From the NCBI RefSeq assembly GCF_023272795.1, contig NZ_CP096829.1, positions 3,224,001-3,288,000 of the forward strand: a DNA stretch of 64,000 nt, written 5' to 3'. Below the pieces are notes generated by a model that had not been told where the DNA came from, ran no database searches, and saw nothing but the letters and a program-made list of their open reading frames with translations. The position numbers and the translations under genes were made by a program. This document shows positions 52,301 through 61,679 of the stretch, one piece after another (within the stretch, counting starts at the first letter, position 1; each line of letters begins with the position of its first letter). The DNA is from Flavobacterium humidisoli. Its GTDB lineage: Bacteria; Bacteroidota; Bacteroidia; Flavobacteriales; Flavobacteriaceae.

Positions 52301-53065
52301 TTACTTAAAAATCATGATTAATCTTTCGCTTTCGGTTTTGTGGAATTTTTTGAGTTTATAATCCCCAAAAATATCCAAAAGAAAGATTCCGGCTTCATCC
52401 ATTAAATCTTGAAAGTCTTTCAAAGTTAATGCTTTTACTTTTTCTGTAAAATGATATTTTCTGCCTTGGTCTTCAAAATCAATTTCTTTAAAAATATGTC
52501 CGTCTTCAACATATCTTTTGATATGAAAATCTATTTCGTCGACTGTTTTCACTTCTTCAGGAACAAGATTTTCAATAACGTTTGGTACATTCATGAAATC
52601 GATAACGGCAAAACCATATTCCGATAAGCTTTCTTTAATTGCTTTTAAAGTGGTCAAATTGTCTTCGTCGCTTTCAAAATAGCCAAAACTCGTAAAAAGA
52701 TTAAAAATAGCATCAAACTTTTCTTCAAAAGGCTCACGCATATCGTGCACTTTAAAATGCAGGGTTTCATTGCTGTTTTTGCTAGCTTCGGCTATGCTGT
52801 TTTCAGACAAATCTGCGCCTAAAACATCGTAGCCTAATTGATTCAAATAAATAGAATGACGGCCTTTTCCGCAAGCTAAATCCAAAACTTTTGCTTTCTC
52901 AGGCAAGTTAAGATAATGCGTTAAATTGTCCATGAAAACCTGAGCTTCACGATAATTACGATCCTTGTAAAGAATATGATAATATGGCGTGTCAAACCAC
53001 GAAGAATACCAGTTTTGATTGTCATCTTCTTGATTTTGGATTGGTGCGTTATGTTTTTCAGACAT
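52301..53065 (-). CDS. class I SAM-dependent methyltransferase
   Basis: 254 residues. The Rossmann-fold motif I is VLDLACGKGRHSIYL, followed by the acidic end of strand 2 (DVLGADLSENSI) and MREPFEEKFDAIFNLFTSFGYF. The last part holds a beta-rich insert (DFHIKRYVEDGHIFKEIDF). The substrate is unknown. It is divergent from the THUMP methyltransferase gene. Confidence 0.86.
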   Translation of the reverse strand: MSEKHNAPIQNQEDDNQNWYSSWFDTPYYHILYKDRNYREAQVFMDNLTHYLNLPEKAKVLDLACGKGRHSIYLNQLGYDVLGADLSENSIAEASKNSNETLHFKVHDMREPFEEKFDAIFNLFTSFGYFESDEDNLTTLKAIKESLSEYGFAVIDFMNVPNVIENLVPEEVKTVDEIDFHIKRYVEDGHIFKEIDFEDQGRKYHFTEKVKALTLKDFQDLMDEAGIFLLDIFGDYKLKKFHKTESERLIMIFK

Positions 53066-53093
53066 TTATTCTATTTCAATTAATTCAAAAGTC

Positions 53094-53118
53094 CGGCAAA
53101 TTTAGTGTATTTTTGCCG
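53094..53118. promoter_or_regulatory. inverted repeat holding opposed TAnnTTTG boxes between divergent genes
   Basis: CGGCAAA and TTTGCCG flank 11 bases. On the minus strand 53097-53104 reads TAAATTTG, and on the plus strand 53108-53115 reads TATTTTTG, one -7 box for each divergent methyltransferase gene. Neither has a clear -33 TTG, so both calls are tentative. Confidence 0.35.
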
Positions 53119-53202
53119 AAAAATAACTATTTCGCTACGATACGTATTTATAACAGTATAATAAAATGTTATAGCGATTGGCTTTTTTTAATTGAAAAAG
53201 AA

Positions 53203-54366
53203 ATGGAAGAAAATTTTAAAATGATTGCCAAATGTTTTTTTGGCTTTGAAGAAATATTAGAAAAAGAATTACGCACACTTGGCGCTCAAGATGTTGAAAA
53301 AGGTGTGAGAATGGTGAGCTTTAAAGGAGACAAAGGTTTTATGTACAAAGCCAATTTGTCTTTGCGGACTGCGCTTAAAGTCCTAAAACCAATTTATTCT
53401 TTTCGAGCTAACAATGAGCAGGCTCTGTACAAAGGGATTTTGGGGATAAATTGGTCTAAATACTTAAATGCGAATCAGACTTTTGTGATTGATAGTACTG
53501 TGCATTCGACTTATTTCAATCATTCTGAATTTATTTCTCAGAAATGTAAAGATGCGATTGTAGATCAGTTTAGAGAAAGAACGGGACAGCGTCCAAGTAT
53601 TGATAAACAGCATCCAGATTTGCGCATAAATATTCATATTGACAAAGATCAGGTTTCGGTTTCTTTAGATACTTCTGGAGCTTCGCTTCATCAGCGTGGT
53701 TACAGAACTGCTACGAATATCGCGCCTATAAATGAGGTTTTAGCAGCTGGAATTCTTTTATTGTCTGGTTGGGATGGACAAAGTGATTTCTTGGATCCTA
53801 TGTGTGGTTCTGGAACTTTCTTGGCAGAAGCGGCTATGATTGCCTGCAATATTCCAGCAAACATTAACAGAAAGGAGTTTGCTTTTGAAAAATGGAAAGA
53901 TTGGGATAATGATTTGTTTGATACAATTGTTGATAGTTTAATGAAAAAAACAAGAGAGTTTCATTATACAATTAAAGGTTTTGATAAAGCGCCAAGTGCT
54001 GTAAGCAAAGCTAAAGACAATATTAGAAACGCTAATTTAGAAGATTATATTAAAGTTTACGAAGAGAACTTTTTTGATACAGAAAAAGAAACAGAAGGAA
54101 AACTACATATTGTTTTCAACCCGCCTTATGATGAGCGTTTAGATATTCATATGGAAAGATTCTACGCCAGCATTGGAGATACCTTAAAGAAGAATTATCC
54201 AGGAACAAACGCTTGGTTTATTACAGCCAACCTTGAAGCCTTAAAATTTGTCGGATTAAAACCTTCAAGAAAAATCAAACTTTTTAACGGAAGTCTTGAA
54301 GCACGTTTGGTAAAATACGAAATGTACGAAGGAAGTAAGAGAACTAAATTTCAAGTTTCTGAATAG
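53203..54366 (+). CDS. THUMP-domain RNA guanine-N2 methyltransferase (RlmL/Trm11-like)
   Basis: 387 residues from the ATG at 53203. An in-frame start at 52984 would overlap the divergent gene and add unrelated residues. The THUMP domain is at about 45-160. The methyltransferase domain is at about 165-380, with NEVLAAGILLLSGW, DPMCGSGTFLAEAAMIA (motif I) and the catalytic VFNPPYDERL (NPPY). It methylates guanines in rRNA or tRNA, like the N-terminal half of E. coli RlmL. Confidence 0.9.
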   Translation: MEENFKMIAKCFFGFEEILEKELRTLGAQDVEKGVRMVSFKGDKGFMYKANLSLRTALKVLKPIYSFRANNEQALYKGILGINWSKYLNANQTFVIDSTVHSTYFNHSEFISQKCKDAIVDQFRERTGQRPSIDKQHPDLRINIHIDKDQVSVSLDTSGASLHQRGYRTATNIAPINEVLAAGILLLSGWDGQSDFLDPMCGSGTFLAEAAMIACNIPANINRKEFAFEKWKDWDNDLFDTIVDSLMKKTREFHYTIKGFDKAPSAVSKAKDNIRNANLEDYIKVYEENFFDTEKETEGKLHIVFNPPYDERLDIHMERFYASIGDTLKKNYPGTNAWFITANLEALKFVGLKPSRKIKLFNGSLEARLVKYEMYEGSKRTKFQVSE

Positions 54367-54369
54367 GTA

Positions 54370-54544
54370 CAGAGTTGCAAAGGTTCAAAGGGACTAAGTG
54401 AAATTCTTTGTCGCTTAGAAAATTTAAACTTTAACTGAAAAAATATTAAAAATATAATTTGATTACTAGTTCAAACAAGTAAAGCTTTAATAGAGCAAAG
54501 AAAAAAAACTCTGTCTCTTTTAACCTTTGCAGCTTTGAACCTTA
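54370..54544. repeat. long inverted repeat of GCAAAGGTTCAAAG-type words
   Basis: TTGCAAAGGTTCAAAGG near the left end is mirrored by CCTTTGCAGCTTTGAACCTT at the right end, with more TTTG/CAAA words between. It fills the 190-base gap between two plus-strand genes; no gene is seen there. Confidence 0.6.
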
Positions 54545-54556
54545 AAAAATAAAAAA

Positions 54557-54793
54557 ATGTCAAAACTACAACTACGCGCTTTTTTATACCAATTGGCTGC
54601 TTTTGCAATTTTATTTCTTTTATTTAGATATTTGATTGCTGCTTATACGGGATTAACTGGAATCTGGATTCCGATGACGGCATTTGTAATTGGAACCATT
54701 ATTGGGCCTAAATTCCAAGCTGTGAGAACTAAAGATGGTGAAAAGCTTTTTATGAAATGGCTTTTTATAAAAGGAATTAAAGAAATCGGATAA
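54557..54793 (+). CDS. small two-helix membrane protein of unknown function
   Basis: 78 residues with two membrane helices (about 9-29 and 34-51) and a basic C-terminal tail. It is a plausible conserved Flavobacteriaceae hypothetical. The next gene starts 12 bases after its stop, so they are probably co-transcribed. Confidence 0.7.
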   Translation: MSKLQLRAFLYQLAAFAILFLLFRYLIAAYTGLTGIWIPMTAFVIGTIIGPKFQAVRTKDGEKLFMKWLFIKGIKEIG

Positions 54794-54805
54794 TTTGAAA
54801 AATAT

Positions 54806-55498
54806 ATGAGGAAAATTGGACTTATTGGCGGAATCAGCTGGGTTTCTACATCTGATTATTATACTTTAATTAATAAAGGAATTAATGAAAAACTCGGCGG
54901 ACTAAATTTCTCTGAATGTCTAATCTACTCTTTTAATTATGCCGATATTAAAAAGAATAACGATGCTAACGACTGGGATTCGACTTTTAATATGCTTCTA
55001 AAAGCGGCGGAAGTTTTAAAATCGGGCGGGGCAGAAGCTATTGTTTTATGTGCCAATACGATGCATTTAATAGCAGATAAACTGCAGCAAGCCATTGGAC
55101 TTCCTCTTATTCATATTGCTGAAGAAACAGCAGTTGAAATTCAGAAAAAAGAGCTAAAAAAAGTAGGTTTGCTGGGAACAAAATTCACAATGGAATTGGA
55201 TTTCTTTAAAGATAAACTTGCTCAGAAAGGAATTGAAGCGATAATTCCTGTAAGCGAAGAAGTTAAAGATTTTATTCATTATACCATTTTTGAAGAGTTG
55301 GGAAGAGGAATTGCAACCGAAGAAACGAAAAAGCGTTATCTTGAAATTGCAAATGAATTAATCAAAAATGGAGCAGAAGGAATTATTTTAGGATGTACTG
55401 AAATTCCGCTGGTAATAAAAGAAGGAGATTTAAGTGTTCCTGTTTTTGATACTACTTTAATACATACACAAGCGGCAATTAATTTCCAGTTATCGTAA
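54806..55498 (+). CDS. aspartate/glutamate racemase family protein
   Basis: 230 residues. The two catalytic cysteines are in VLCANTMHL and LGCTEIPLV. The N-terminus GLIGGISWVSTSDYY is typical of the YgeA/RacX-type branch, which racemises amino acids other than the classic substrates. Cytoplasmic, PLP-independent. The substrate cannot be set from sequence. Confidence 0.88.
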   Translation: MRKIGLIGGISWVSTSDYYTLINKGINEKLGGLNFSECLIYSFNYADIKKNNDANDWDSTFNMLLKAAEVLKSGGAEAIVLCANTMHLIADKLQQAIGLPLIHIAEETAVEIQKKELKKVGLLGTKFTMELDFFKDKLAQKGIEAIIPVSEEVKDFIHYTIFEELGRGIATEETKKRYLEIANELIKNGAEGIILGCTEIPLVIKEGDLSVPVFDTTLIHTQAAINFQLS

Positions 55499-55524
55499 GT
55501 CTAGTTTCTAAGGATCTTAACATT

Positions 55525-55567
55525 AAAAAAAGAGGCAAATTCAAAAATTGAATTTGCCTCTTTTTTT
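55525..55567. terminator. bidirectional terminator after the racemase gene
   Basis: AAAAAAGAGGCAAATTCA pairs with TGAATTTGCCTCTTTTTT around a 5-base loop, with A and T tracts on the two sides. It serves the racemase gene (+) and the convergent DUF6048 gene (-). Confidence 0.9.
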
Positions 55568-55604
55568 AACTTAGTATCTCAGAATCTTAGCAACTTTGAA
55601 AAAC

Positions 55605-56450
55605 CTATTTTTTCTTCTTAGGTTCTTCTTTTTTCACTGTTTCAGATGCCATTGTTTTTTTCTTGTAAATCGGAATAAAGTAAGAAACGGTATAATTGAA
55701 ACCAATTCCAAAACTTCCATCATAAGTTCTGTTAAAACCTGGAATATACAGGTTTTCAAAATTATTTGGTTCTTTATTAGAAGTCAGAAGTTTAAGCTGA
55801 ACACCGAAACCAACAAATACGTTTTTCACAACTTGGGCTTTTAATCCTAATGCAACTTCGATCCAAGTAGCTGTAAGTCCGCTATATTTATTGTCTGTTG
55901 CTATTGGAGGTAGTTCTCCCCAATACGGATTCGGGTTATAGATCTTATAGCTATGCAATTCTTGTGCAAAACTACTAAATCCGCCACGCATTCCTATCGT
56001 GATAAGGTTTTCCATATCAAGCCAGTTTTGATAAAAATTATAGTCAAAACCTGCTTTTATATAGGTTCCATTAGCAGAAGAAGTTAAACGGTCATCTTCT
56101 GTAGTTTTATCTTCGTATCCTAATTCTGCCGCTAAGAAATACTTTTTGGTTAATCGCCAGTCTCCAACAAATTCTACTCCTTTATAATCTTTGTCATAAA
56201 GGCCACGAGTAAGTTTGTACAAATCGACACCAACACGAAGTCCGTAACGGTCTGTTTTTACAACGCTATCTTTTGGAGCTTGAGCTTCCTGAATTTCTGG
56301 TTTTGCCGTTTTTACAGTTTCTGTTTTTGGCTTTTTAGTCGCTACTGTGTCTTTCAGATTTTTAGAAATCTCAGGAACATCCTGCGCATAACCTAAAAAC
56401 ATTGAAAACAATAATGAAAGACTAGAAATAAACTTTAATGTGTGTTTCAT
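55605..56450 (-). CDS. DUF6048-type outer-membrane beta-barrel protein
   Basis: 281 residues from the ATG at 56450 (a start at 56462 would add four). The signal peptide is cut near GYA-QD. A Pro/Lys/Thr-rich linker leads to the barrel (YGLRVGVDLYKLTRGLYD, YFLAAELGYEDKTTEDD, GIGFNYTVSYFIPIY) and a Lys-rich tail. The family is always of this kind in Flavobacteriaceae, function unknown. Its 5' end overlaps the DUF6452 gene by 29 bases, a conserved pairing. Confidence 0.78.
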   Translation of the reverse strand: MKHTLKFISSLSLLFSMFLGYAQDVPEISKNLKDTVATKKPKTETVKTAKPEIQEAQAPKDSVVKTDRYGLRVGVDLYKLTRGLYDKDYKGVEFVGDWRLTKKYFLAAELGYEDKTTEDDRLTSSANGTYIKAGFDYNFYQNWLDMENLITIGMRGGFSSFAQELHSYKIYNPNPYWGELPPIATDNKYSGLTATWIEVALGLKAQVVKNVFVGFGVQLKLLTSNKEPNNFENLYIPGFNRTYDGSFGIGFNYTVSYFIPIYKKKTMASETVKKEEPKKKK

Positions 56451-56958
56451 TTTCAGATTCAATGTTAGGGTTTTCTAAATCAACTTCGGTCATCCAAAAG
56501 GTATCTCCATCTGGATCAGTATGTACAAAAGGCAGAATATTTTTTAGCTGAAAAATAGTTTTAAAGCCACAAGCTCTCGAAACATATACATTTTGTGTGT
56601 TATAGTTGAATTTAATAACATCAGTATTGATTGCTGTGGTGCTTAAAGAGCTGTAAATAAACTTAAAGGTTGCTGTAGTATCATTAACCTTTAACGGAAT
56701 TGATACAGTACTTCCGTTAGTTACATATCTCAATGGATCATCTTCTGCAAGACTTTCATTAAAAACAATCCCTTCTTCCATTTCGTCACCAATAACTTTT
56801 AAGTTGGTAACATTTTTTGTTTTAGTCGGACTAGAAATGTCATAAAATGTCATAACCAATCTTGGTGTAGTTGGCGTATTGGCATCGCAGATATCATCTT
56901 TCTCGCAGCTAGATAAGCCGAAAGTAAAGAGCACTAAAAGAGAGATTAATTTTTTCAT
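56422..56958 (-). CDS. DUF6452-type lipoprotein
   Basis: 178 residues with lipobox LSSC. The mature part is a beta-rich domain (RLVMTFYDISSPTKTKNV, STVSIPLKVNDTTATFKF) with a conserved Cys (SRACGFKTIF). It precedes and overlaps the DUF6048 barrel gene and follows rlmD by 7 bases. An envelope partnership with the barrel is likely, but no function is known. Confidence 0.78.
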   Translation of the reverse strand: MKKLISLLVLFTFGLSSCEKDDICDANTPTTPRLVMTFYDISSPTKTKNVTNLKVIGDEMEEGIVFNESLAEDDPLRYVTNGSTVSIPLKVNDTTATFKFIYSSLSTTAINTDVIKFNYNTQNVYVSRACGFKTIFQLKNILPFVHTDPDGDTFWMTEVDLENPNIESENETHIKVYF

Positions 56959-56965
56959 GTATTTT

Positions 56966-58378
56966 TTATCGAAGTTCTAAAAGTACAACATTTTCAACAT
57001 GATGCGTCTGCGGAAACATATCTACAGGGCGCACACGAGTTACTTTGTATTTTTCATCCATTAAAGCTAGGTCTCGCGCTTGAGTTGCAGAATTACAGCT
57101 TACATAAACCACTCTTTTAGGAGCAATTTTTAAGATTTGCTCGACAACATCTTTATGCATTCCGTCGCGAGGCGGATCTGTAATAATAACGTCCGGTTTT
57201 CCGTGCTGTGCAATAAAAGCTTCATTAAAGACTACCTTCATGTCACCAACAAAAAACTCGCAATTTGTAATATTATTGCGTTCTGCATTGGCTTTAGCAT
57301 CTATAATAGCTTCTGGAACACTTTCTACTCCAATTACTTTTTTTGCTTTTTTAGAAACGAACTGTGCAATGGTTCCGGTTCCTGTATATAAGTCGTAAAC
57401 CACTTCATTTCCTGTAAGTCCAGCAAAATCGCGTGTTATTTTATATAATTCGTAAGCTTGATCAGAGTTGGTTTGGTAGAATGATTTAGCATTAATACTG
57501 AATTTTAAACCTTCCATTTCTTCCAAAATGTAATTTCTTCCTTTGTATAGAATTACATCCTGATCGTAAATTGTATCGTTTGGTTTTCCGTTTACAACAT
57601 ATTGTAATGAAGTAATTTGAGGGAATTTCTCGTATAAATGGTCAAGAATTAATTCTCGATTTTCTTTATCTTCTTCAAAAAACTGAATCAAAACCATGAT
57701 TTCTCCAGTAGAAACCGTACGAATCATTACCGTTCTTAATAATCCAGAGTGTTCTCTTGGATTAAAAAAAGCTAAGTTATGTTCGTTTGCAAAAGCTCTA
57801 ATTTCATTACGAATGGCATTTGAAGGATCTTCTTGTAAATGACATTTGTTAATGTCCAAAATTTTGTCCCACATTTTAGGAATGTGAAAACCTAAAGCAT
57901 TTCTGTTCCCTAAATCTTCAGTGCTTCCAATTTCTTTTTCAGTTAACCAACGGCTATTTGAAAAAGAAAACTCCATTTTATTTCTATAAAAAAACTGTTT
58001 CTCAGAACCTAAAATATCTTCAAATTCTGGAAGTTCTATTTTTCCTATTCTTTGTAAGTGATTTTTAACTTCATTTTGTTTAAAAGCAAGTTGCTGGCTG
58101 TATTTCATATTTTGCCATTTGCAACCTCCGCATACACCAAAATGTTCGCATATTGGCTCTACTCTATATTCAGATAATTCGTGAAATTTTACCGCTTTAC
58201 CTTCGTAATAAGCTTTTCTTTTTTTTAGTGTTTGTACGTCTACAACATCTCCAGGTACCACATTCGGAATAAAGATAACTTTTCCGTCAGGTGCTTTGGC
58301 TACTGAAACCCCTTTTGCACCAGCATCAAGAACTTGAATTTGATGAAAGACAATTTTGTCTGTATTTTTTCTTCCCAT
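56966..58378 (-). CDS. rlmD: 23S rRNA (uracil-5)-methyltransferase RlmD
   Basis: 470 residues. A TRAM domain is at about 10-70. Iron-sulphur cluster cysteines are in CEHFGVCGGCKWQ, with a fourth Cys expected further on (KCHLQ). The methyltransferase core has VVYDLYTGTGTIAQF, DPPRDGMHK and the catalytic-Cys motif VYVSCNSATQARD. It makes m5U1939 in 23S rRNA. It is the first gene of a minus-strand operon with DUF6452 and DUF6048. Confidence 0.92.
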   Translation of the reverse strand: MGRKNTDKIVFHQIQVLDAGAKGVSVAKAPDGKVIFIPNVVPGDVVDVQTLKKRKAYYEGKAVKFHELSEYRVEPICEHFGVCGGCKWQNMKYSQQLAFKQNEVKNHLQRIGKIELPEFEDILGSEKQFFYRNKMEFSFSNSRWLTEKEIGSTEDLGNRNALGFHIPKMWDKILDINKCHLQEDPSNAIRNEIRAFANEHNLAFFNPREHSGLLRTVMIRTVSTGEIMVLIQFFEEDKENRELILDHLYEKFPQITSLQYVVNGKPNDTIYDQDVILYKGRNYILEEMEGLKFSINAKSFYQTNSDQAYELYKITRDFAGLTGNEVVYDLYTGTGTIAQFVSKKAKKVIGVESVPEAIIDAKANAERNNITNCEFFVGDMKVVFNEAFIAQHGKPDVIITDPPRDGMHKDVVEQILKIAPKRVVYVSCNSATQARDLALMDEKYKVTRVRPVDMFPQTHHVENVVLLELR

Positions 58379-58534
58379 AGCGCAAAAATAAGCCTTTGAA
58401 AACTTTTACAAATTTAATTTTAGAAAAAATTTAGAAATTCTTCAAAATATTAGTTTAATTGGGGATAAAAGCTAATTTTGTTTTCGTAATAATCCCAATA
58501 AAATTACGTATTAACCTGCTATCTTTATCTTTTT

Positions 58535-59584
58535 ATGAAGTTGTATCACAAACTTTCACAAATCAGCTTTCTTAAAAAAAGTTATGCTTTCAAATTTTTA
58601 TTTGTTGCTTTTATCGGTATCCATATTCCCTTAATCGGAATCTTGTTTTTTGTTCTATTTTTTGAGCATAAAGTATCATCAGCTTCTATTCTCGTTTTTT
58701 CCTTAATTATGACTTTGCTGGCAACGGCAATAACGCTTTTGGTTTTAAATAAATTGATAAAGCCAATTGCAACGGCTTCAAAAGCATTGGATGATTACAG
58801 AGCTTCAAGAAAAGTGTCTGCGCTGCCAACAGATTATACAGATGAAGCAGGTCTGCTTTTGTGTAATATACAGGAATCTATTAATGAAGCGGAGAATTTT
58901 ATAAACGAAAAACAGGATTTAGTTTATATGCTTTCACACGATTTAAAAAATTTTGCAGGAAATCCGCAAGGTTTAGCTAAGCTTATTATAAGTGAAGAAC
59001 CATCAGAATCTGTCAAAAATATGGCCGAGCTAATTTGCGAATCGACTGAACTGCAATTTAGATACATCGAAAATTTTATAAAATTGCTAAAAGAACAGGA
59101 CGATGTGGTAAAAGTAAGCCAAGAAGTTAAGGCGGTTTTATTTTCAAATATTGTTCCTTTCATTAACGAACAAGTTGAACAACGTTTGTTGGATAAAAAT
59201 ATAAAAATGGATTTGGTTTTAGAATGTAATACAGCGAAACTGAAAATAGATGAAGGACTTTTGGTTCAAGTATTGGTAAATCTAATAAGCAACGCAGTTA
59301 AGTTTTCTTATTTTGATAGTGAAATTAAAGTCAGAATCTTTTCTGCAGATTCAAAATTGATTATAACGGTAAAAGATTATGGAATGGGCTTTGATCGAAA
59401 TCAGATTGAAGAATTATTTAAAAAATTCACCAAATTGAGCCGTCTAGGAACCGCAAACGAAGGTTCTACAGGAATCGGATTGTACTTATGCAAAAAAATC
59501 ATAGAAAGAAATAAAGGTCGATTGACTGCTTCTAGCGAAGGAAAAAATAAAGGTGCAGAATTTAAGATAGAATTTGACTTATAG
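58535..59584 (+). CDS. two-helix sensor histidine kinase
   Basis: 349 residues. Two membrane helices are at about 18-40 and 48-72 with almost no periplasmic loop. The DHp helix has the phospho-His in YMLSHDLKNF. The ATPase boxes are LVNLISNAVKFS (N), DYGMGFD (G1), LFKKFTKL (F) and GSTGIGLYLCKKI (G2). No response regulator gene is adjacent, so it is an orphan kinase. The near absence of a loop suggests a membrane or cytoplasmic signal. Confidence 0.9.
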   Translation: MKLYHKLSQISFLKKSYAFKFLFVAFIGIHIPLIGILFFVLFFEHKVSSASILVFSLIMTLLATAITLLVLNKLIKPIATASKALDDYRASRKVSALPTDYTDEAGLLLCNIQESINEAENFINEKQDLVYMLSHDLKNFAGNPQGLAKLIISEEPSESVKNMAELICESTELQFRYIENFIKLLKEQDDVVKVSQEVKAVLFSNIVPFINEQVEQRLLDKNIKMDLVLECNTAKLKIDEGLLVQVLVNLISNAVKFSYFDSEIKVRIFSADSKLIITVKDYGMGFDRNQIEELFKKFTKLSRLGTANEGSTGIGLYLCKKIIERNKGRLTASSEGKNKGAEFKIEFDL

Positions 59585-59597
59585 ATTCTGAAAAAAA

Positions 59598-59636
59598 ATA
59601 AGGCTGTAAGATTTTATTCTTTACAGCCTTTTATTT
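59598..59636. terminator. terminator between the histidine kinase and the aldo/keto reductase
   Basis: AAGGCTGTAA pairs with TTACAGCCTT around an 11-base loop, flanked by A-rich and T-rich sides. It lies between convergent genes. Confidence 0.82.
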
Positions 59637-59649
59637 TAATATTAAAGAC

Positions 59650-60636
59650 TTACCAAAGCTGGTGAACAGAGGGTTTGATAAGGTCGATGTAGATTTTATT
59701 CATTGCTGAAATCTGCTCTGAAGTTAATTTTGGAGTGTCATAAACTGATAAATTAGACAAAACATGTTCTGTTTTGGATGCTCCAGGAATAATACAGCTT
59801 ACTTCATTAAAACTCAAAATCCATTGTAAAGCAATTGCAGCTAGATTTTTTGATTCTGGAAACAAAACTTTTAATTCTTCAACAGCTTTTAATCCTAATT
59901 CGTAATCAATTCCAGAAAAAGTTTCGCCTTTATCAAACGCTTCTCCGTTACGATTAAAGTTTCGGTGATCCTGAGGGTCAAAAGTTGTTTTTGCATCAAA
60001 TTTACCTGTTAAAAGTCCACTTGCTAATGGAACTCGGGCAATAATTCCGATATCTTTCTTTTTAGCTTCCTCGAAAAACAATTCAGAAGGTCGCTGACGA
60101 AACAAATTGAAAATAATCTGCACCGTTGTTACGTTTGAGTATTCAATGGCTTTTAAAGCTTCTTCGACTTTTTCAACGCTTACGCCCAAATTAAGAATTT
60201 TCCCTTGTTCTTTTAGTCTATCAAAAAGTTCAAATATTTCTGGACGATAATAAACTTCAGTCGGTGGACAATGCAGCTGAATTAAGTCAAGCGTTTCTAA
60301 TCCGGTTCTTTTTAAACTGTCTTCAACAAATTTCTGAAGCACTTTTGGAGTATATCCTTCATTAACATGCGGATTAATCTGGCGCCCGCATTTAGTGGCA
60401 ACAAAAATACGTTCAGAACGAGAACGAACCACTCTTCCAACGGCAGTCTCGCTTAATCCATTTTCGTAAACGTCGGCAGTATCAATAAAGTTTACGCCAT
60501 TATCAATAGCAGTATTTAAAAGTTCATCGGCAGTTTTGTCATCAAAACCCGATCCCCATTTTCCGCCAACTTGCCAAGTGCCAAGTGAAATTTCAGATAT
60601 ATTAAAGTTTGTTTTTCCTAGTTTTCTGTAGTTCAT
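59650..60636 (-). CDS. aldo/keto reductase
   Basis: 328-residue TIM-barrel oxidoreductase. The tetrad is visible as Asp and Tyr in FIDTADVYENG, Lys in FVATKCG and His in LIQLHCPP. The NADPH-binding end contains IIPGASKTEHV. Substrate unknown. Monocistronic in appearance. Confidence 0.92.
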   Translation of the reverse strand: MNYRKLGKTNFNISEISLGTWQVGGKWGSGFDDKTADELLNTAIDNGVNFIDTADVYENGLSETAVGRVVRSRSERIFVATKCGRQINPHVNEGYTPKVLQKFVEDSLKRTGLETLDLIQLHCPPTEVYYRPEIFELFDRLKEQGKILNLGVSVEKVEEALKAIEYSNVTTVQIIFNLFRQRPSELFFEEAKKKDIGIIARVPLASGLLTGKFDAKTTFDPQDHRNFNRNGEAFDKGETFSGIDYELGLKAVEELKVLFPESKNLAAIALQWILSFNEVSCIIPGASKTEHVLSNLSVYDTPKLTSEQISAMNKIYIDLIKPSVHQLW

Positions 60637-60639
60637 TTC

Positions 60640-60790
60640 TTTTTAAGATTCTAAGGTTCTGAGTTTCTAATATGCTAAGTTTTTTAAGTTTCTGAGATTC
60701 TAAGTTTCTAAGATTTTGAGATACAATGTTTTTTAGTTATCCAAAACTTAGAAACTTAGAATCTTAGAACCTTAGCAGCTTAGTATCTTT
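60640..60790. repeat. intergenic CTTAGAATCTTAGAA-type inverted repeat cluster
   Basis: The left half is built of AGATTCTAAGGTTCTGAGTT-like words and the right half of AACTTAGAATCTTAGAACCT-like words, so the two halves are roughly reverse complements. It fills the gap between two minus-strand genes. Confidence 0.7.
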
Positions 60791-61678
60791 TTAGTCAAAT
60801 AAATCCGAAGACAAATAACGATCGCCTCGATCGCAGATAACGGCTACGATAACTCCAGATTCTAATTGTTCTGCAATTTTTAAGGCAACTGCAACAGAAC
60901 CTCCGCTGCTCATACCTGCAAAAACACCTTCTTCTAGAGCTAATCTTTTGGTCATGGCTCTTGCTTCTTCTTCGCTCACATCTACAACGGTATCAACTTT
61001 AGAAGCATCAAATATTTTAGGAAGATATTCTTGTGGCCATTTACGGATTCCAGGAATCTGAGAACCATCGCTTGGCTGTGCACCAACAATCTGAACGTTT
61101 GGATTTTTTTCTTTCAAATAAGTAGAAGTACCAATAATAGTTCCTGTTGTTCCCATTGCTGAAACGAAATGCGTTACTGTTCCGTCAGTATCATTCCAAA
61201 TTTCAGGCCCTGTTGTTTTGTAATGCGCTTTCCAGTTATCATCATTAGCAAACTGGTTAAGCATTAAATAGCCACCTTGCGCTACTTTTTTATCTGCATA
61301 ATCTCTAGATCCAATAATTCCTTCGCTTGCAGGCGTAAGAATAACTGTCGCGCCATAAGCACGCATAGTTTGAGTACGTTCTTTGGTAGAATCTTCGGGT
61401 AAAACCAGTTCGATTTCAATGCCAAATAATTGAGCAATCATAGCAAGTGCAATGCCAGTGTTTCCGCTGGTTGCTTCAATTAATTTATCTCCTTTTTTGA
61501 TATCTCCTCTTTCTAATGCTGCAGCAATCATGTTGTATGCGGCTCTATCTTTTACACTTCCTCCAGGATTGTTTCCTTCTAGTTTCAGTAAAAGTTTTAC
61601 ATTTTTATTTTTCACTAGATTGACCGTTTCCATCAAAGGAGTATTGCCAATTAGATTTAATAATTTATATGAATTCAT
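60791..61678 (-). CDS. cysM: cysteine synthase B (O-acetylserine sulfhydrylase)
   Basis: 295 residues of the PLP fold-type II family. The PLP lysine is in GGSVKDRAAYNM, the phosphate-binding loop is EATSGNTGIALA and the CysM-type segment is SAMGTTGTIIGTS. It makes cysteine from O-acetylserine and sulphide or thiosulphate. It starts 1 base after the serine acetyltransferase gene, so both steps of cysteine synthesis are coupled. Confidence 0.93.
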   Translation of the reverse strand: MNSYKLLNLIGNTPLMETVNLVKNKNVKLLLKLEGNNPGGSVKDRAAYNMIAAALERGDIKKGDKLIEATSGNTGIALAMIAQLFGIEIELVLPEDSTKERTQTMRAYGATVILTPASEGIIGSRDYADKKVAQGGYLMLNQFANDDNWKAHYKTTGPEIWNDTDGTVTHFVSAMGTTGTIIGTSTYLKEKNPNVQIVGAQPSDGSQIPGIRKWPQEYLPKIFDASKVDTVVDVSEEEARAMTKRLALEEGVFAGMSSGGSVAVALKIAEQLESGVIVAVICDRGDRYLSSDLFD

Positions 61679-61679
61679 G

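Noticed and set aside
52984-53202. N-terminal extension of the THUMP methyltransferase
   Set aside because: The extra residues do not resemble the family, and the extension overlaps the divergent methyltransferase gene and its own likely promoter.
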